Source of the DNA: Lachnospiraceae bacterium AB2028 | Lineage (GTDB): Bacteria > Bacillota > Clostridia > Lachnospirales > Lachnospiraceae | Reading direction: 5' to 3' | Assembly (NCBI GenBank): GCA_000621425.1 | Contig: JHYJ01000008.1 | Span: 202,670-266,669, forward strand | DNA length: 64,000 bases | Part shown: in pieces, positions 53,806 to 62,877 of the stretch | Position numbering within the stretch: the stretch's first letter is position 1 | Layout: each line of letters starts with the position of its first letter | Translations under genes and position numbers: made by a program | The notes under the pieces: model-generated | Seen by the model: only the letters and a program-made list of their open reading frames with translations | Database searches by the model: none | Told to the model about the DNA's origin: nothing

Positions 53806-55527
53806 TTATGCATGTCCTAAAGATGTAATGATATGTTCCGTACATTCATCTATGACATTTATGAAACGGCTGCTGGCATTATAGGCATTCTGGAACTTGA
53901 TCATATTCGAAAGTTCTTCATCCGTGGATACGCCTATGGCTCCCTGTCTGGTAGCCTCTATCTGATTTACAGTCAGCTCCTGGTTATCCCGCAGATTCTG
54001 ATACACATTACCTGAATTAGCCACCTGGGCCATGAAGTTCGAATAATAATCCTGTATGGATATCAGATTGGTCAGGGTAGGATTTATTACATATTTAGCT
54101 TCCGTGAAGACATCCCTGAATTTAGCTGCAGTATCATAATCCACGGAACCGTCTTCCTTTACCAGTCCCAGATGTGTAGGATACTGCAGAAGATCAGCGT
54201 TCACGCAGATATTCACTGAAGAAAACCAGGTGGAAGAATTCTCAACATCCTCCGGAAGAAGATTTCCGGACGCATCAAATTCGTCACAGGCAATACGTTC
54301 AAAAATCAGAACAGGATTGCCGTTAGCATCACGCATATAAGTTGATGCAGGGTCTTTGGCCGTTGCCGCCTCAGCCGCATCAATAAGTGCCTGGTTGATG
54401 GCTGTTACCACGTTGTGTACCAAACCGTCAAACTCAGCCATGGTATTCATCATTACGGAATCCTTTACCTTGGCATAGTTCTCCTCTGCCGTATAAGTTA
54501 CCTGTTTCGTTCCTGTGCCATACCTTTCCGTAACTGTCTTCCCATGAAGATCAGTATAATTTCCTCTGTGGTCACCTCGTGCCAAAACCAGTGCCTTCAG
54601 CTTGCCCACATCAGTATTCTTGGATGCTGAAATTGGTACGGAAAAATCAAACACCGGCGCAGAATCCGGATCATATATAGGATTTCCGTGTTCATCGCGA
54701 CCCTTCATGTTAGCCGAATCCGGCCAGAACACCTTGTAAAAACCTTCATTTTCCTCGTCCTGAAGAATTCCAATCTCATTCACAGTATTCATTGTGACAA
54801 AGTCATGGTTTTCAAGACTTACCAGGACATTGCCAAAATAGTCTGTACGATAACTTATATTTGCAAGATTTGCCAGCTCATCCAAAGCCTGGTTTCTGGC
54901 GTCCTTATAGTCGTTCGCATTCTCTATGCCGCCCGCCTCAATAGCACGGATCTGTGAATTAAGGCTGAATATCTTCTTTCCCAGCTCATTGATGCGGTCA
55001 ACGGTATTGCCAACCTCCACATTAAGATTGTCCTGATACCTGCTTAAGTCTGCATAAACATTTCCCGCAGCCTCAGTAAATGACTGGGCATACTGTATGA
55101 GCATGGACTGGCATACTTCATTATCAGGATCTTTAGCCAGCTCCTCTATTGCTGTCCAGATATTGTTAAGAGACTCGTAGAATATAGGACCATCCAGTTC
55201 GCCCATTACCTCTTCGATTTCCTCTATGGCATCATAGGAAACATCATAGAATCCCTGTCTGCCATACTCATTACGGTAAGACTCATCCACGAAACGGTCT
55301 CTTACCTGCCTTACTTCAGCAATGTAGACACCTAAGCCCGTCTGCCTGTAGGAAACGCCGCTGGCATCCAAAGAAAGCCTGCTGTATTCCCTTGTATTAT
55401 AGGAAACCTGCTGGCGTACATAGCCTTCCGTATCGGTATTGGTGATATTGTGGGCAACAACATTGAGTGCTTCCTGACTGGACTGCAGTCCCGATGTTCC
55501 TACATAAAGATCTCCAAATAATGACAT
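53806..55527 (-). CDS. flgK: Hook-associated protein FlgK, copy 2 (tandem paralogue)
   Basis: A 573-residue FlgK-like protein. N-terminus: LFGDLYVGTSGLQSSQEALNV and NITNTDTEGYVRQQV. C-terminus: QGAIGVSTDEELSNMIKFQNAY and SRFINVIDECTEHIIT. Terminal motifs match FlgK. It is more different from copy 1 than a recent duplicate would be (different middle lengths and sequence), so the two probably have separate structural roles in the junction. It begins 8 bases after flgN. Confidence 0.9.
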   Translation of the reverse strand: MSLFGDLYVGTSGLQSSQEALNVVAHNITNTDTEGYVRQQVSYNTREYSRLSLDASGVSYRQTGLGVYIAEVRQVRDRFVDESYRNEYGRQGFYDVSYDAIEEIEEVMGELDGPIFYESLNNIWTAIEELAKDPDNEVCQSMLIQYAQSFTEAAGNVYADLSRYQDNLNVEVGNTVDRINELGKKIFSLNSQIRAIEAGGIENANDYKDARNQALDELANLANISYRTDYFGNVLVSLENHDFVTMNTVNEIGILQDEENEGFYKVFWPDSANMKGRDEHGNPIYDPDSAPVFDFSVPISASKNTDVGKLKALVLARGDHRGNYTDLHGKTVTERYGTGTKQVTYTAEENYAKVKDSVMMNTMAEFDGLVHNVVTAINQALIDAAEAATAKDPASTYMRDANGNPVLIFERIACDEFDASGNLLPEDVENSSTWFSSVNICVNADLLQYPTHLGLVKEDGSVDYDTAAKFRDVFTEAKYVINPTLTNLISIQDYYSNFMAQVANSGNVYQNLRDNQELTVNQIEATRQGAIGVSTDEELSNMIKFQNAYNASSRFINVIDECTEHIITSLGHA

Positions 55528-55535
55528 ATCCTACC

Positions 55536-56054
55536 TCACTGTTTTGTATCGAAACGCTTGGTACCACTTCCCATGATAGTGCCCGTTGAATAAGCATTTT
55601 TATTGTAGTCTGCTGTCTCCGGTGCCTGTTTCATGGACTGTAAGAGATTTATCTCGAATTCCACCATATCAAGGGAACTCTTGAGCAGCTCCCTGTTCCG
55701 GTCATTGATCGTTCTCATTTCATCCAGGGTAGTTTTTAATTTATCATGGACTTCCCTGAGCTTACGCTGTTCGTCCGGCCTGTTTCCCATGAGTTCTATC
55801 AGGTCTGTGAGTTTCAGTTCTTCATCATTCCTGTTAGTAACCTCGGCAATGTCCTTCATGACGCTCATCCTATCCCGCTCCAGTTTCTGTATGTGCGCCA
55901 CTATAGCCTGTTCCTTTTCAGTCACTTCATTGAGCTTTTTTAAATCGCCCTTCACTATGACCGGTGTCTTTTCCTTTGATAAAGCTATGAGCTCGATATA
56001 TGCATCATTCTCCGAATTCAGGATCGTGATGATATTTTCCATCAGACTTGCCAC
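55536..56054 (-). CDS. flgN: Flagellar export chaperone FlgN
   Basis: A 172-residue mainly helical protein, chaperone for FlgK and FlgL. IITILNSENDAYIELIALSKEK opens the FlgN domain, then VIVKGDLKKLNEVTEKEQAIV and DRMSVMKDIAEV, with the long C-terminal coiled helix. A conserved DPxx... tail is replaced by a variable, glycine-rich end. Located directly before the flgK genes and after flgM, as in other Clostridia. Confidence 0.88.
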   Translation of the reverse strand: MASLMENIITILNSENDAYIELIALSKEKTPVIVKGDLKKLNEVTEKEQAIVAHIQKLERDRMSVMKDIAEVTNRNDEELKLTDLIELMGNRPDEQRKLREVHDKLKTTLDEMRTINDRNRELLKSSLDMVEFEINLLQSMKQAPETADYNKNAYSTGTIMGSGTKRFDTKQ

Positions 56055-56080
56055 TATCAGGCCTCCTATTTTTTAAAATA

Positions 56081-56112
56081 AGCCTTTTCCTTTTATTAAA
56101 GGAAAAGGCTTG
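56081..56112 (-). terminator. Strong hairpin between flgM and flgN
   Basis: AAGCCTTTTCCTTT, loop AATA (minus strand) and AAAGGAAAAGGCTT form a perfect 14-bp stem, followed by ATTTTAAAA. It should end or attenuate the flgM transcript before flgN. Confidence 0.8.
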
Positions 56113-56138
56113 TTAATCATTTACATATGGGAATTCTG

Positions 56139-56417
56139 TCACACTTCTTCGTAGAACCGTGATGCAATCTTTTCGGCAAATGCAGCCGAACTTACATTAT
56201 ATGTACCCTGGCTGTACGCATCCTTAAGGGCAGATATTTTATCTTCCCTAACATCTGATGCAGCAGCAACAGCATCCCTTGCAGTCTGCAATTCCCTTCC
56301 TGCCCCGGAGATCATAAGTGAATCCCTGAAATCAGAAGGAGCTTTAGCAGGTGCAGACCCCGAACTCTTTCTTGGTTGATACAGATTTTGGATCTGTGAA
56401 TACGCTTCTATTCTCAT
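56139..56417 (-). CDS. flgM: Anti-sigma-28 factor FlgM
   Basis: A 92-residue negative regulator of flagellin-type promoters; it is exported when the hook is complete. C-terminal helices match FlgM: VREDKISALKDAYSQGTYNV and AAFAEKIASRFYEEV. The N-terminal half is disordered and Ser/Pro/Ala-rich. The gene is itself behind a sigma-28 promoter (56477-56503), a feedback loop. AAGGAGGCG before the ATG. Confidence 0.9.
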   Translation of the reverse strand: MRIEAYSQIQNLYQPRKSSGSAPAKAPSDFRDSLMISGAGRELQTARDAVAAASDVREDKISALKDAYSQGTYNVSSAAFAEKIASRFYEEV

Positions 56418-56476
56418 AACATCGCCTCCTTGGCATAATAAGTGATTCTCATGTCTAACTGTACTATCTGACTATA

Positions 56477-56503
56477 TTATCGTCAGATATTTGGGAAAGT
56501 TTA
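56477..56503 (-). promoter_or_regulatory. Sigma-28 promoter of flgM
   Basis: TAAA (56500-56503), exactly 15 bases, GACGATAA (56477-56484), one mismatch from the consensus -10 GCCGATAA. A perfect palindrome CCTTGCAAGG (56504-56513) abuts its upstream side. Confidence 0.8.
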
Positions 56504-56551
56504 CCTTGCAAGGAGATAAAATTTCTATATTTTTATTTTTTTCGGTTTTTC

Positions 56552-57616
56552 TCAGATTCCGCCGGCCTCAATGGTAGCTTCAACGATCTTATCAAAGTCG
56601 TCCCTGTCCACATCACGCCACAAAGCGCTGATCCAGAGTTTCTGGAAATCCGTAAAATAAGGACTGTTCTTCAGATAGTGCTTTTTATCCGCTGCAGGAG
56701 TAAGGGTAAGCACCAGTTCCTTTATAAGAAGGAAATATGTATAAGGCAGCACATCCTTTCTGGAAAAAAGCATCCTAAGGAAACCAATATAGCCCACCTT
56801 GATGAATTCCGCGGTCAGCTCGTTCTCGTATTTTGAGAAATATCCGCGACGGCCCCATTCCTTCCAAAGCAGCATCATTATGGTGAGATAATCAGCATAG
56901 CTCATCACATCAGATACTCTCTTTTCTTCCTCAGGCCTTACATAGAAATGATAGAGCTTTTCATTTACGATAGCACCACGGCTGATCTCCATATGAAGGA
57001 GCTCCTTATAATAGATATCCTCGTACATAAGTCTTTCCGGGAAAGTAATCCTATGTCCCGTCAAAAAATGTCTCTTGACGATGCTGGGATAAACCTTTCC
57101 GAAACGCTGCTCCCTGAACACTTCCTTACGTACCATATCGTCCGTTACGAAGACATCCTTGCCTTTTCCGTCCATATCACCTGCCTCAAAATATGACAGT
57201 TCAGCAGATGTATCCTCGGCGTAATTGCATGCTACTATATCATAAGTATTGTCATGAGACTTCTTTATGAGTTTTTCAAAGAAATCCGGCTCAAGCCAGT
57301 CATCAGCATCCACAAAAGATATCCACTCGCAGCTGGCATACTGTATACCGATATTACGGGCAGCACCCTGCCGGTTATTACGCTCATTGATAATAACCCT
57401 GATATTTTCAGGATATCTCTTCTCCCAGTCCTTAAGTATTGCCGTAGTTCCATCCGTAGATGCATCATCAACACAGATAACCTCTATCTTGTCGCGATCC
57501 GTTCCGTCAAACGAATACTTAAGCCCAGTGGACTGCCTGATTATGGATGTCAGGCACCGCTCAATATGTTTCTCCTCGTTGTAGCATGGAATGATCACGC
57601 TTATGGAATCTTTCAT
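56552..57616 (-). CDS. Family 2 glycosyltransferase (paralogue of the 42052 enzyme)
   Basis: A 354-residue GT2 enzyme. ISVIIPCYNEEKHIERCL, CVDDASTDGT, NRQGAARNIGIQYAS, FVDADDWLEPDFFE, and later FPERLMYEDIYY closely parallel the protein at 42052-43089, so the two are paralogues flanking the flagellar block. It is 134 bases upstream of flgM on the same strand. AAAGGAACGGGG before the ATG. Acceptor probably flagellin or a flagellar glycan; inference from place. Confidence 0.85.
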   Translation of the reverse strand: MKDSISVIIPCYNEEKHIERCLTSIIRQSTGLKYSFDGTDRDKIEVICVDDASTDGTTAILKDWEKRYPENIRVIINERNNRQGAARNIGIQYASCEWISFVDADDWLEPDFFEKLIKKSHDNTYDIVACNYAEDTSAELSYFEAGDMDGKGKDVFVTDDMVRKEVFREQRFGKVYPSIVKRHFLTGHRITFPERLMYEDIYYKELLHMEISRGAIVNEKLYHFYVRPEEEKRVSDVMSYADYLTIMMLLWKEWGRRGYFSKYENELTAEFIKVGYIGFLRMLFSRKDVLPYTYFLLIKELVLTLTPAADKKHYLKNSPYFTDFQKLWISALWRDVDRDDFDKIVEATIEAGGI

Positions 57617-57670
57617 AACCCCGTTCCTTTCTGATACGCCTTAATTTTATGCCGGTTCAGTTTATATCCG

Positions 57671-58165
57671 TTATGCTTCACCTTCAAGTTTCTTTTCTGC
57701 TGCAGCTGCTGCTTCAGGATTCTGTTCCTTCATGATGGCAAGCATTTCTTTAAGAAGTTTAACCTCAGCCGAATCCTCAGCAGGCTTTGCTGCCTCTTCT
57801 TCAGCTTTTTTCTTTGCAAGTTTCTTTGCTGCTTCCTCTGCGGCCTTGGTTGCTGTATTTATAGCCTTAAGAAGAATGAAAAGTATCAGCGCAATGATAA
57901 GGAAATTAACTACTGCAGATACAAATGCGCCATAATCGAACTGGACATTGTTGATCTCCCATACACCGCCGACTACTTGCATCACGCCGTTCTCATCCTT
58001 CGTAGCGCCGCCGGTAACAAGAGCAATAAGCGGATTTATAAAACTGTCCGTAAGTGCAGTAACAATGTTTCCGAATGCAGCACCGATGATGACACCGATA
58101 GCCATATCCATTACATTTCCTTTAAGTGCAAATTCCTTGAACTCTTTCATTAAACCTTTGAACAT
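57671..58165 (-). CDS. mscL: Large-conductance mechanosensitive channel MscL
   Basis: A 164-residue membrane channel that opens on osmotic downshock. MKEFKEFALKGNVMDMAIGVIIGAAFG is the conserved first segment with TM1, then FINPLIALVTGG, a periplasmic loop with the GVWEINNVQFDYGAFVSAV region, and TM2 (VVNFLIIALILFILLKAI). The cytoplasmic tail is long and Lys/Glu-rich (KLAKKKAEEEAAKP). It begins 2 bases after the DUF4236 gene, probably co-transcribed. Confidence 0.96.
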   Translation of the reverse strand: MFKGLMKEFKEFALKGNVMDMAIGVIIGAAFGNIVTALTDSFINPLIALVTGGATKDENGVMQVVGGVWEINNVQFDYGAFVSAVVNFLIIALILFILLKAINTATKAAEEAAKKLAKKKAEEEAAKPAEDSAEVKLLKEMLAIMKEQNPEAAAAAEKKLEGEA

Positions 58166-58167
58166 TT

Positions 58168-59112
58168 TTATACCTCCACTTTTTCTACGGGCTTAAAACC
58201 CTTTGTTTTCTTGAAATCCATGTTGCATTTAAATGACCCCACGGTATCCGAAGGATCTATGCGTTCAAAATTAATACTATCAAATGCCGGCCTGTCAAAA
58301 ACAGCTGACACGAAAGTCTGTTGCTCATCATTTCCCGTAGCAGTGTTAAGGACTGTATCCGTAGCATGCACCACTACTTTTTTTACCGGGAGCAGGGCGA
58401 AACTATCTCTCGCGATCCTAAGCATCGTACTGCACACATAATCCTGCAGCAGTTCATAATGCATGGTGGCACTCATCTGCTTTTCGGAAAGCTTTCCGGT
58501 CTCCGTAAGTGCCAGAACCTTTTCAGGTATAGTATCTTCTGAATTGATGCCAAACTCAACTTCCAGCACATCAGGATCATCAGTACCTATCTCAAATTCA
58601 CTTCCATACTCCACCAGGTCATCAAAGGGACCTGCTAATTCCACAGCCTCAAGGTACGCATCCGTATCCCCTTTTAGTATCCGCTCACTTAAAGCCTTAA
58701 GCTCAGGTTCCCGGACATTATTCCAATCTACGGAAACATCACATACCTTATGTATGGAACGAAGTTCATCAACAGCCGCCTCAAACTCAGCCACCTGCTG
58801 CCTTGCAGCTTCCGCAGACTCATTCGCAGCCTGCAGCTTAGCAGCAGCCTTAGCTTCTTTGTCAGACTGAGCCTGCTTTGATGAAGACTCTTTCTTGCCG
58901 CCAAAAAGCTCATTGAACTTGTTTTTTAAGCTGAAACTTTTCTGATATGAAACACCGGTACCCGGTATGCCTACTGAAGATGTGGTGCGTCCGGTTGTAG
59001 AAAAAGTCTGATGAAAGCCCTTGCCTCCTACACTGACACTTGCACTCTTGGTACCAAGATTAAGCTTTACGCCCTTGCACAGTTTAATGCTCTTCCTGAA
59101 ACGAAGTCCCAT
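58168..59112 (-). CDS. DUF4236 domain protein
   Basis: A 314-residue protein. Residues 1-55 are the DUF4236 module (GLRFRKSIKLCKGVKLNLGT, followed by SVGIPGTGVSYQKS). Then comes a coiled coil rich in Ala/Glu/Lys (QSDKEAKAAAKLQAANES), and a C-terminal mixed domain of about 180 residues I do not recognise. Function unknown. Its ATG overlaps the response-regulator stop by one base (TGATG), so the two are translated together. Confidence 0.75.
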   Translation of the reverse strand: MGLRFRKSIKLCKGVKLNLGTKSASVSVGGKGFHQTFSTTGRTTSSVGIPGTGVSYQKSFSLKNKFNELFGGKKESSSKQAQSDKEAKAAAKLQAANESAEAARQQVAEFEAAVDELRSIHKVCDVSVDWNNVREPELKALSERILKGDTDAYLEAVELAGPFDDLVEYGSEFEIGTDDPDVLEVEFGINSEDTIPEKVLALTETGKLSEKQMSATMHYELLQDYVCSTMLRIARDSFALLPVKKVVVHATDTVLNTATGNDEQQTFVSAVFDRPAFDSINFERIDPSDTVGSFKCNMDFKKTKGFKPVEKVEV

Positions 59113-59984
59113 CAGTTTTCATCCCCTGTTCCGCCGCCTATAAGGCCATTATTTTCAACACCGTACTCAGACCAGATATCATCTCCGGAATCCTCAGTGC
59201 TTACGGCGTCATCACTGTCATCTTCGCCTTTTGCATGTTCGGTAAAATAATTATCTATCGTCTCAAGAAGTGCATTCTTGCCGATGGTTTTCAAAAGATA
59301 TCCTTCCGGCTTAAGTGATACACCCCTGAGAACACTCAGCTTGTCAGACTTGCCCGTAAGGAACATAACCGGCACTCCTGCAGAATTAGCCTCTGCCTTA
59401 AGCATTCTGAGAACCTGCGGTCCCGATGTGACAGGCATATCATAATCCAAAAGAATCAGGTCTGCCTCATTTCCCGCAAGCCAGGTCAGTGCCTGCATTC
59501 CGGAATTTGCCATACCCACGCGGTAATGGTCCTTAAGCCAGCCCCTTATAGTACGCAGATAAGTAGGATCATCATCAACGATAAGGATACATTTCTTCCT
59601 TGCCTGCATAGACTGCTCGTCAAGAATCTCCTCTATATCACTAAGCAGCCGCTCTATATCCACCGGCCTTCCGATAACGTCGGCAATAAGCTCCTCGGAA
59701 ATATACTTGCTGACAACCTCATATTCCATTGGATTGGAAATAAGAATGAGCTGCTTGTTCTCCTCAACGCAAAGTTCTTTGATATAGATCATCGGCTTAG
59801 AAAAAGCCTCGAGATCTTCAGTCACATAAAAAATAATAACACTGGCATCATCCTTTACGGCACGGATTTCTTCCTCATCTATGCCACACTCAGTAACAGT
59901 GTATTGCTTCTGCGAAAGATTCTTCTTTATGTTATTTATTATGAACCCTTCGGTCCTTCTGATGATCAGTATGGTCTCAAACAT
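59112..59984 (-). CDS. Response regulator with N-terminal pseudo-receiver
   Basis: A 290-residue protein with two receiver-like folds. Residues 1-120 look receiver-shaped (ETILIIRRTEG, QLILISNPMEY and IGRPVDIERLL), but the acidic pocket and phospho-aspartate are missing and the Lys-Pro is Arg-Pro. Residues about 135-255 are a normal receiver (CILIVDDDPTYLRTI, DLILLDYDMPVTSGP with the phospho-acceptor Asp, MFLTGKSD). The last 40 residues are acidic and disordered. No DNA-binding or enzymatic output domain. It probably signals by protein contact. A promoter-like pair TTGAAA/TATATT (60098-60103/60076-60081) lies upstream. Confidence 0.8.
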   Translation of the reverse strand: MFETILIIRRTEGFIINNIKKNLSQKQYTVTECGIDEEEIRAVKDDASVIIFYVTEDLEAFSKPMIYIKELCVEENKQLILISNPMEYEVVSKYISEELIADVIGRPVDIERLLSDIEEILDEQSMQARKKCILIVDDDPTYLRTIRGWLKDHYRVGMANSGMQALTWLAGNEADLILLDYDMPVTSGPQVLRMLKAEANSAGVPVMFLTGKSDKLSVLRGVSLKPEGYLLKTIGKNALLETIDNYFTEHAKGEDDSDDAVSTEDSGDDIWSEYGVENNGLIGGGTGDEN

Positions 59985-60089
59985 TTAAAACCTCTGCCGG
60001 GCCTGTATTTCGAGCCTCGTAACGCTATTATATTATCATCCCATATTACACTATTATAGCAAATCCGTTCTCCAAAATATACAGACTTT

Positions 60090-60878
60090 TTAACAAATTT
60101 CAACAACCTCTGAGAAAGTCCAGATCTTTATGTTAAACTCCGCTATAGGGCATCCGCAGTACTCGCACTTCTTTGCCCCCAGCATCTTAAGAGGAGCTCC
60201 GCAACTGGGACAGGTTAAGGATTTTGCACCGTCTATGTAATTATCATCCCCTGCATCTCTGTCCTGGATGTATATCATCTTTACTTCGTATTTTTTCTGT
60301 TCGTAAATATATTCATCACCTTCCAAGAGTTTTCCATCAAGGTTCTTTAATGTATAAAGATACTGAACGGCTGACTGGAAAGTAACTATGCAGCGTCCGT
60401 CCTTCTTTACATAATCGGATATGGCGGTCTTATGCACATGAACAGAATCAAAGCGTTCCTTACGTCCCTTTGCCTTGACGCCTTCTATGTGATCCTCAGT
60501 CTCAGAAAAAAGTTCGGCATTAGCGAATTCCAAAAGTGCGGTATTTTCTTCAGTTACCGCTTTGAAATAACTTCTGAGTACAACCTCAGCCCGTTCTTTC
60601 ATCTCATTATAGTTAAACTCCGGGAAATCCTTCACAATGGCAGGAAGTTTTATTGATGAGACGTCTGTAACAGACTTCGGCATCTTAGAAGCCTCCACCT
60701 TTGACTGGTCCAGGGCCTCCTTAGTCTTTATAACGGCATCACCGAAATCCTTTGCCCCAAGCTCCCTGGCAAAGCGGTCAGCCTTAATCTTGAAATACAG
60801 AAAAATGCCCAGCAAAACCAAAATAATGCCAAGAACTCCAAAAACCGCAGCCAGGATTATTACTAAAAACGTAACCAT
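60090..60878 (-). CDS. Membrane-anchored Tim44-like protein with zinc ribbon
   Basis: A 262-residue protein. One N-terminal membrane helix (FLVIILAAVFGVLGIILVLL), a helical linker, and a Tim44-like domain (about 85-215: EMKERAEVVLRSYFKAVTEENTA..., VHKTAISDYVKKDGRCIVTF), then a C-terminal zinc ribbon CPSCGAPLKMLGAKKCEYCG. Such proteins are common in Lachnospiraceae; function unknown. The ATG at 60878 follows GGGAGGA. Transcribed from the promoter at 60935-60963. Confidence 0.75.
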   Translation of the reverse strand: MVTFLVIILAAVFGVLGIILVLLGIFLYFKIKADRFARELGAKDFGDAVIKTKEALDQSKVEASKMPKSVTDVSSIKLPAIVKDFPEFNYNEMKERAEVVLRSYFKAVTEENTALLEFANAELFSETEDHIEGVKAKGRKERFDSVHVHKTAISDYVKKDGRCIVTFQSAVQYLYTLKNLDGKLLEGDEYIYEQKKYEVKMIYIQDRDAGDDNYIDGAKSLTCPSCGAPLKMLGAKKCEYCGCPIAEFNIKIWTFSEVVEIC

Positions 60879-60934
60879 TGTTCCTCCCTCTGTACAAAGC
60901 ACGCAAAAAACAGACTGATAAGACTTTCACGATA

Positions 60935-60963
60935 ATTATACAAGGCAATCCCGTTGTTTTCAA
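60935..60963 (-). promoter_or_regulatory. Sigma-A promoter of the Tim44-like gene
   Basis: TTGAAA (60958-60963) and TATAAT (60935-60940), 17-base spacer; 57 bases before the ATG. Confidence 0.85.
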
Positions 60964-61000
60964 TTTGATAATCACTACCTCGCGGCAACTCCCTCGGTGA

Positions 61001-61146
61001 TGCGTTGTCGGTCAAATGTCTGCCATAGAGACAGACATTTTGCACAAGGTAATCCTGTAGGGCGTTCATGTAAACATGGCACCAATTGAATTGCCTTGCG
61101 CGAAGCGGCCGCCCTTGACGGGCAGCCGCTTGACCGACTTATCGCA
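61001..61146. other. Multi-arm inverted-repeat element (structured RNA or MITE)
   Basis: The ends are inverted repeats: TGCG plus GTCGGTCAA (61001-61004, 61007-61015) against TTGACCGAC and CGCA (61130-61138, 61143-61146). Inside are three arms: AAATGTCTG/CAGACATTT (61014-61022/61032-61040); CAAGGTAAT/ATTGCCTTG (61045-61053/61090-61098, one G-T pair) holding a CATG-TAAA-CATG hairpin; and AAGCGGC..GCCC/GGGC..GCCGCTT (61103-61114/61120-61131). No coding frame. It lies between pckA and the Tim44-like gene. Its identity is unknown to me. Confidence 0.6.
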
Positions 61147-61152
61147 CAAAAA

Positions 61153-61178
61153 ACCGCAGGAGTTTTCACTCCTGCGGT
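61153..61178 (-). terminator. pckA terminator
   Basis: ACCGCAGGAGT, loop GAAA on the minus strand and ACTCCTGCGGT, then TTTTTTG. An 11-bp perfect stem, 30 bases after the pckA stop. Confidence 0.93.
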
Positions 61179-61206
61179 CTTGAAAAACCTGTACTTTATT
61201 TGGAAA

Positions 61207-62820
61207 TTACAGCTGAGGACCTGCTGCAACGAGTGCCTTACCAGCCTCGTTTGTCTCATACTTCTTGAAGTTCTTCTGGAATCTCTCTGCAAGATCCTTA
61301 GCCTTTGTCTCCCACTCGGAAGCATCAGCATATGTATCTCTGGGATCAAGGATATCGCTGTTAACTCCGGGAAGAGCTGTAGGAACCTCGAAGTTGAAGT
61401 AAGGAATTGTCTTTGTCTCAGCCTTAAGGATGTCGCCGTTAAGGATAGCATCGATGATACCACGTGTATCAGGGATGGAGATTCTCTTACCTGTTCCGTT
61501 CCAGCCTGTGTTTACAAGATAAGCCTTAGCGCCGCTCTTCTGCATCTTCTTAACGAGCTCCTCACCGTACTTTGTAGGATGAAGCTCAAGGAATGCCTGA
61601 CCGAAACAAGCTGAGAATGTAGGAGTAGGCTCTGTGATACCACGCTCTGTACCGGCAAGCTTAGCTGTGAAACCGCTCAGGAAGTAGTACTGAGTCTGCT
61701 CAGGTGTAAGAATGGATACAGGAGGAAGTACTCCGAAAGCGTCAGCTGAAAGGAAGATTACGTTCTCAGCTGCAGGACCGGAAGAAACCTTGTTTACATT
61801 CTTAGCGATCTTCTCGATGTGGTCGATAGGATAAGATACACGAGTGTTCTCTGTAACTGACTTATCAGCGAAATCGATCTTGCCTTCTGCATCAACAGTA
61901 ACGTTCTCAAGAAGAGCATTTCTCTTGATAGCGCCATAGATGTCAGGCTCATGCTCCTTGTCAAGACCGATAACCTTTGCATAGCATCCGCCCTCAAGGT
62001 TGAATACGCCGTTGTCATCCCAGCCGTGCTCGTCATCACCGATAAGAAGTCTCTTAGGATCTGTAGAAAGTGTGGTCTTACCTGTTCCGGAGAGACCGAA
62101 GAAGATAGCTGTGTGCTTACCTTCCATATCTGTATTAGCAGAGCAGTGCATGGAAGCGATTCCTTCAAGAGGAAGGAAATAGTTCTGCATTGAGAAGAGA
62201 CCCTTCTTCATCTCGCCGCCGTACCAGGTGTTAAGGATAACCTGCTCTTTGGATGTTACGTTGAAAAGAACTGCTGTCTCAGAGTTAAGGCCAAGCTCCT
62301 TGTAATTCTCAACCTTTGCCTTGGAAGCACAGTAAACCTTGAAATCAGGCTCGAAAGCAGCCTCTTCTTCTGCTGTAGGCTGGATGAACATATTTCTTAC
62401 GAAATGTGCCTGCCATGCTACTTCCATAATGAAACGAACTGCAAGACGTGTATCCTTGTTAGCGCCGCAGAATGCGTCAACAACATAGAGTTTCTTGTTT
62501 GAAAGCTGCTCAATAGCAAGTTTCTTACAAGCTTCCCAAGCTTCCTGAGTTGCAGGATGGTTGTCGTTCTTGTACTCATCTGTTGTCCACCATACAGTGT
62601 CCTTTGACTTGTCATCCATTACGATGAACTTATCTTTAGGTGAACGTCCTGTGTAGATACCAGTCATTACGTTAACAGCACCAAGTTCTGTAACCTGTCC
62701 TTTGTCAAAGCCCTCAAGTGAAGGATCTGTCTCATCCTCGAAAAGTTTCTCATAAGAGGGATTGTAAATAACCTCTGTTACACCAGTGATGCCATACTTA
62801 GTTAAATCAACATTTGCCAT
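61207..62820 (-). CDS. pckA: Phosphoenolpyruvate carboxykinase (ATP)
   Basis: A 537-residue enzyme, full length for the ATP-type PEPCK, that interconverts oxaloacetate + ATP with PEP + CO2 + [19 protein letters not shown] is the substrate region, [14 protein letters not shown] is the P-loop kinase 1a, [16 protein letters not shown] binds the metal and [17 protein letters not shown] follows. In fermentative gut anaerobes it usually runs toward oxaloacetate. AAAGGAAAAA before the ATG. Its own promoter and terminator make it monocistronic. Confidence 0.98.
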   Translation of the reverse strand: MANVDLTKYGITGVTEVIYNPSYEKLFEDETDPSLEGFDKGQVTELGAVNVMTGIYTGRSPKDKFIVMDDKSKDTVWWTTDEYKNDNHPATQEAWEACKKLAIEQLSNKKLYVVDAFCGANKDTRLAVRFIMEVAWQAHFVRNMFIQPTAEEEAAFEPDFKVYCASKAKVENYKELGLNSETAVLFNVTSKEQVILNTWYGGEMKKGLFSMQNYFLPLEGIASMHCSANTDMEGKHTAIFFGLSGTGKTTLSTDPKRLLIGDDEHGWDDNGVFNLEGGCYAKVIGLDKEHEPDIYGAIKRNALLENVTVDAEGKIDFADKSVTENTRVSYPIDHIEKIAKNVNKVSSGPAAENVIFLSADAFGVLPPVSILTPEQTQYYFLSGFTAKLAGTERGITEPTPTFSACFGQAFLELHPTKYGEELVKKMQKSGAKAYLVNTGWNGTGKRISIPDTRGIIDAILNGDILKAETKTIPYFNFEVPTALPGVNSDILDPRDTYADASEWETKAKDLAERFQKNFKKYETNEAGKALVAAGPQL

Positions 62821-62877
62821 AGTGTTTTTCCTTTCTTACAGATAATTATATTAGATGTGTCGAACCCAACAGCAATA

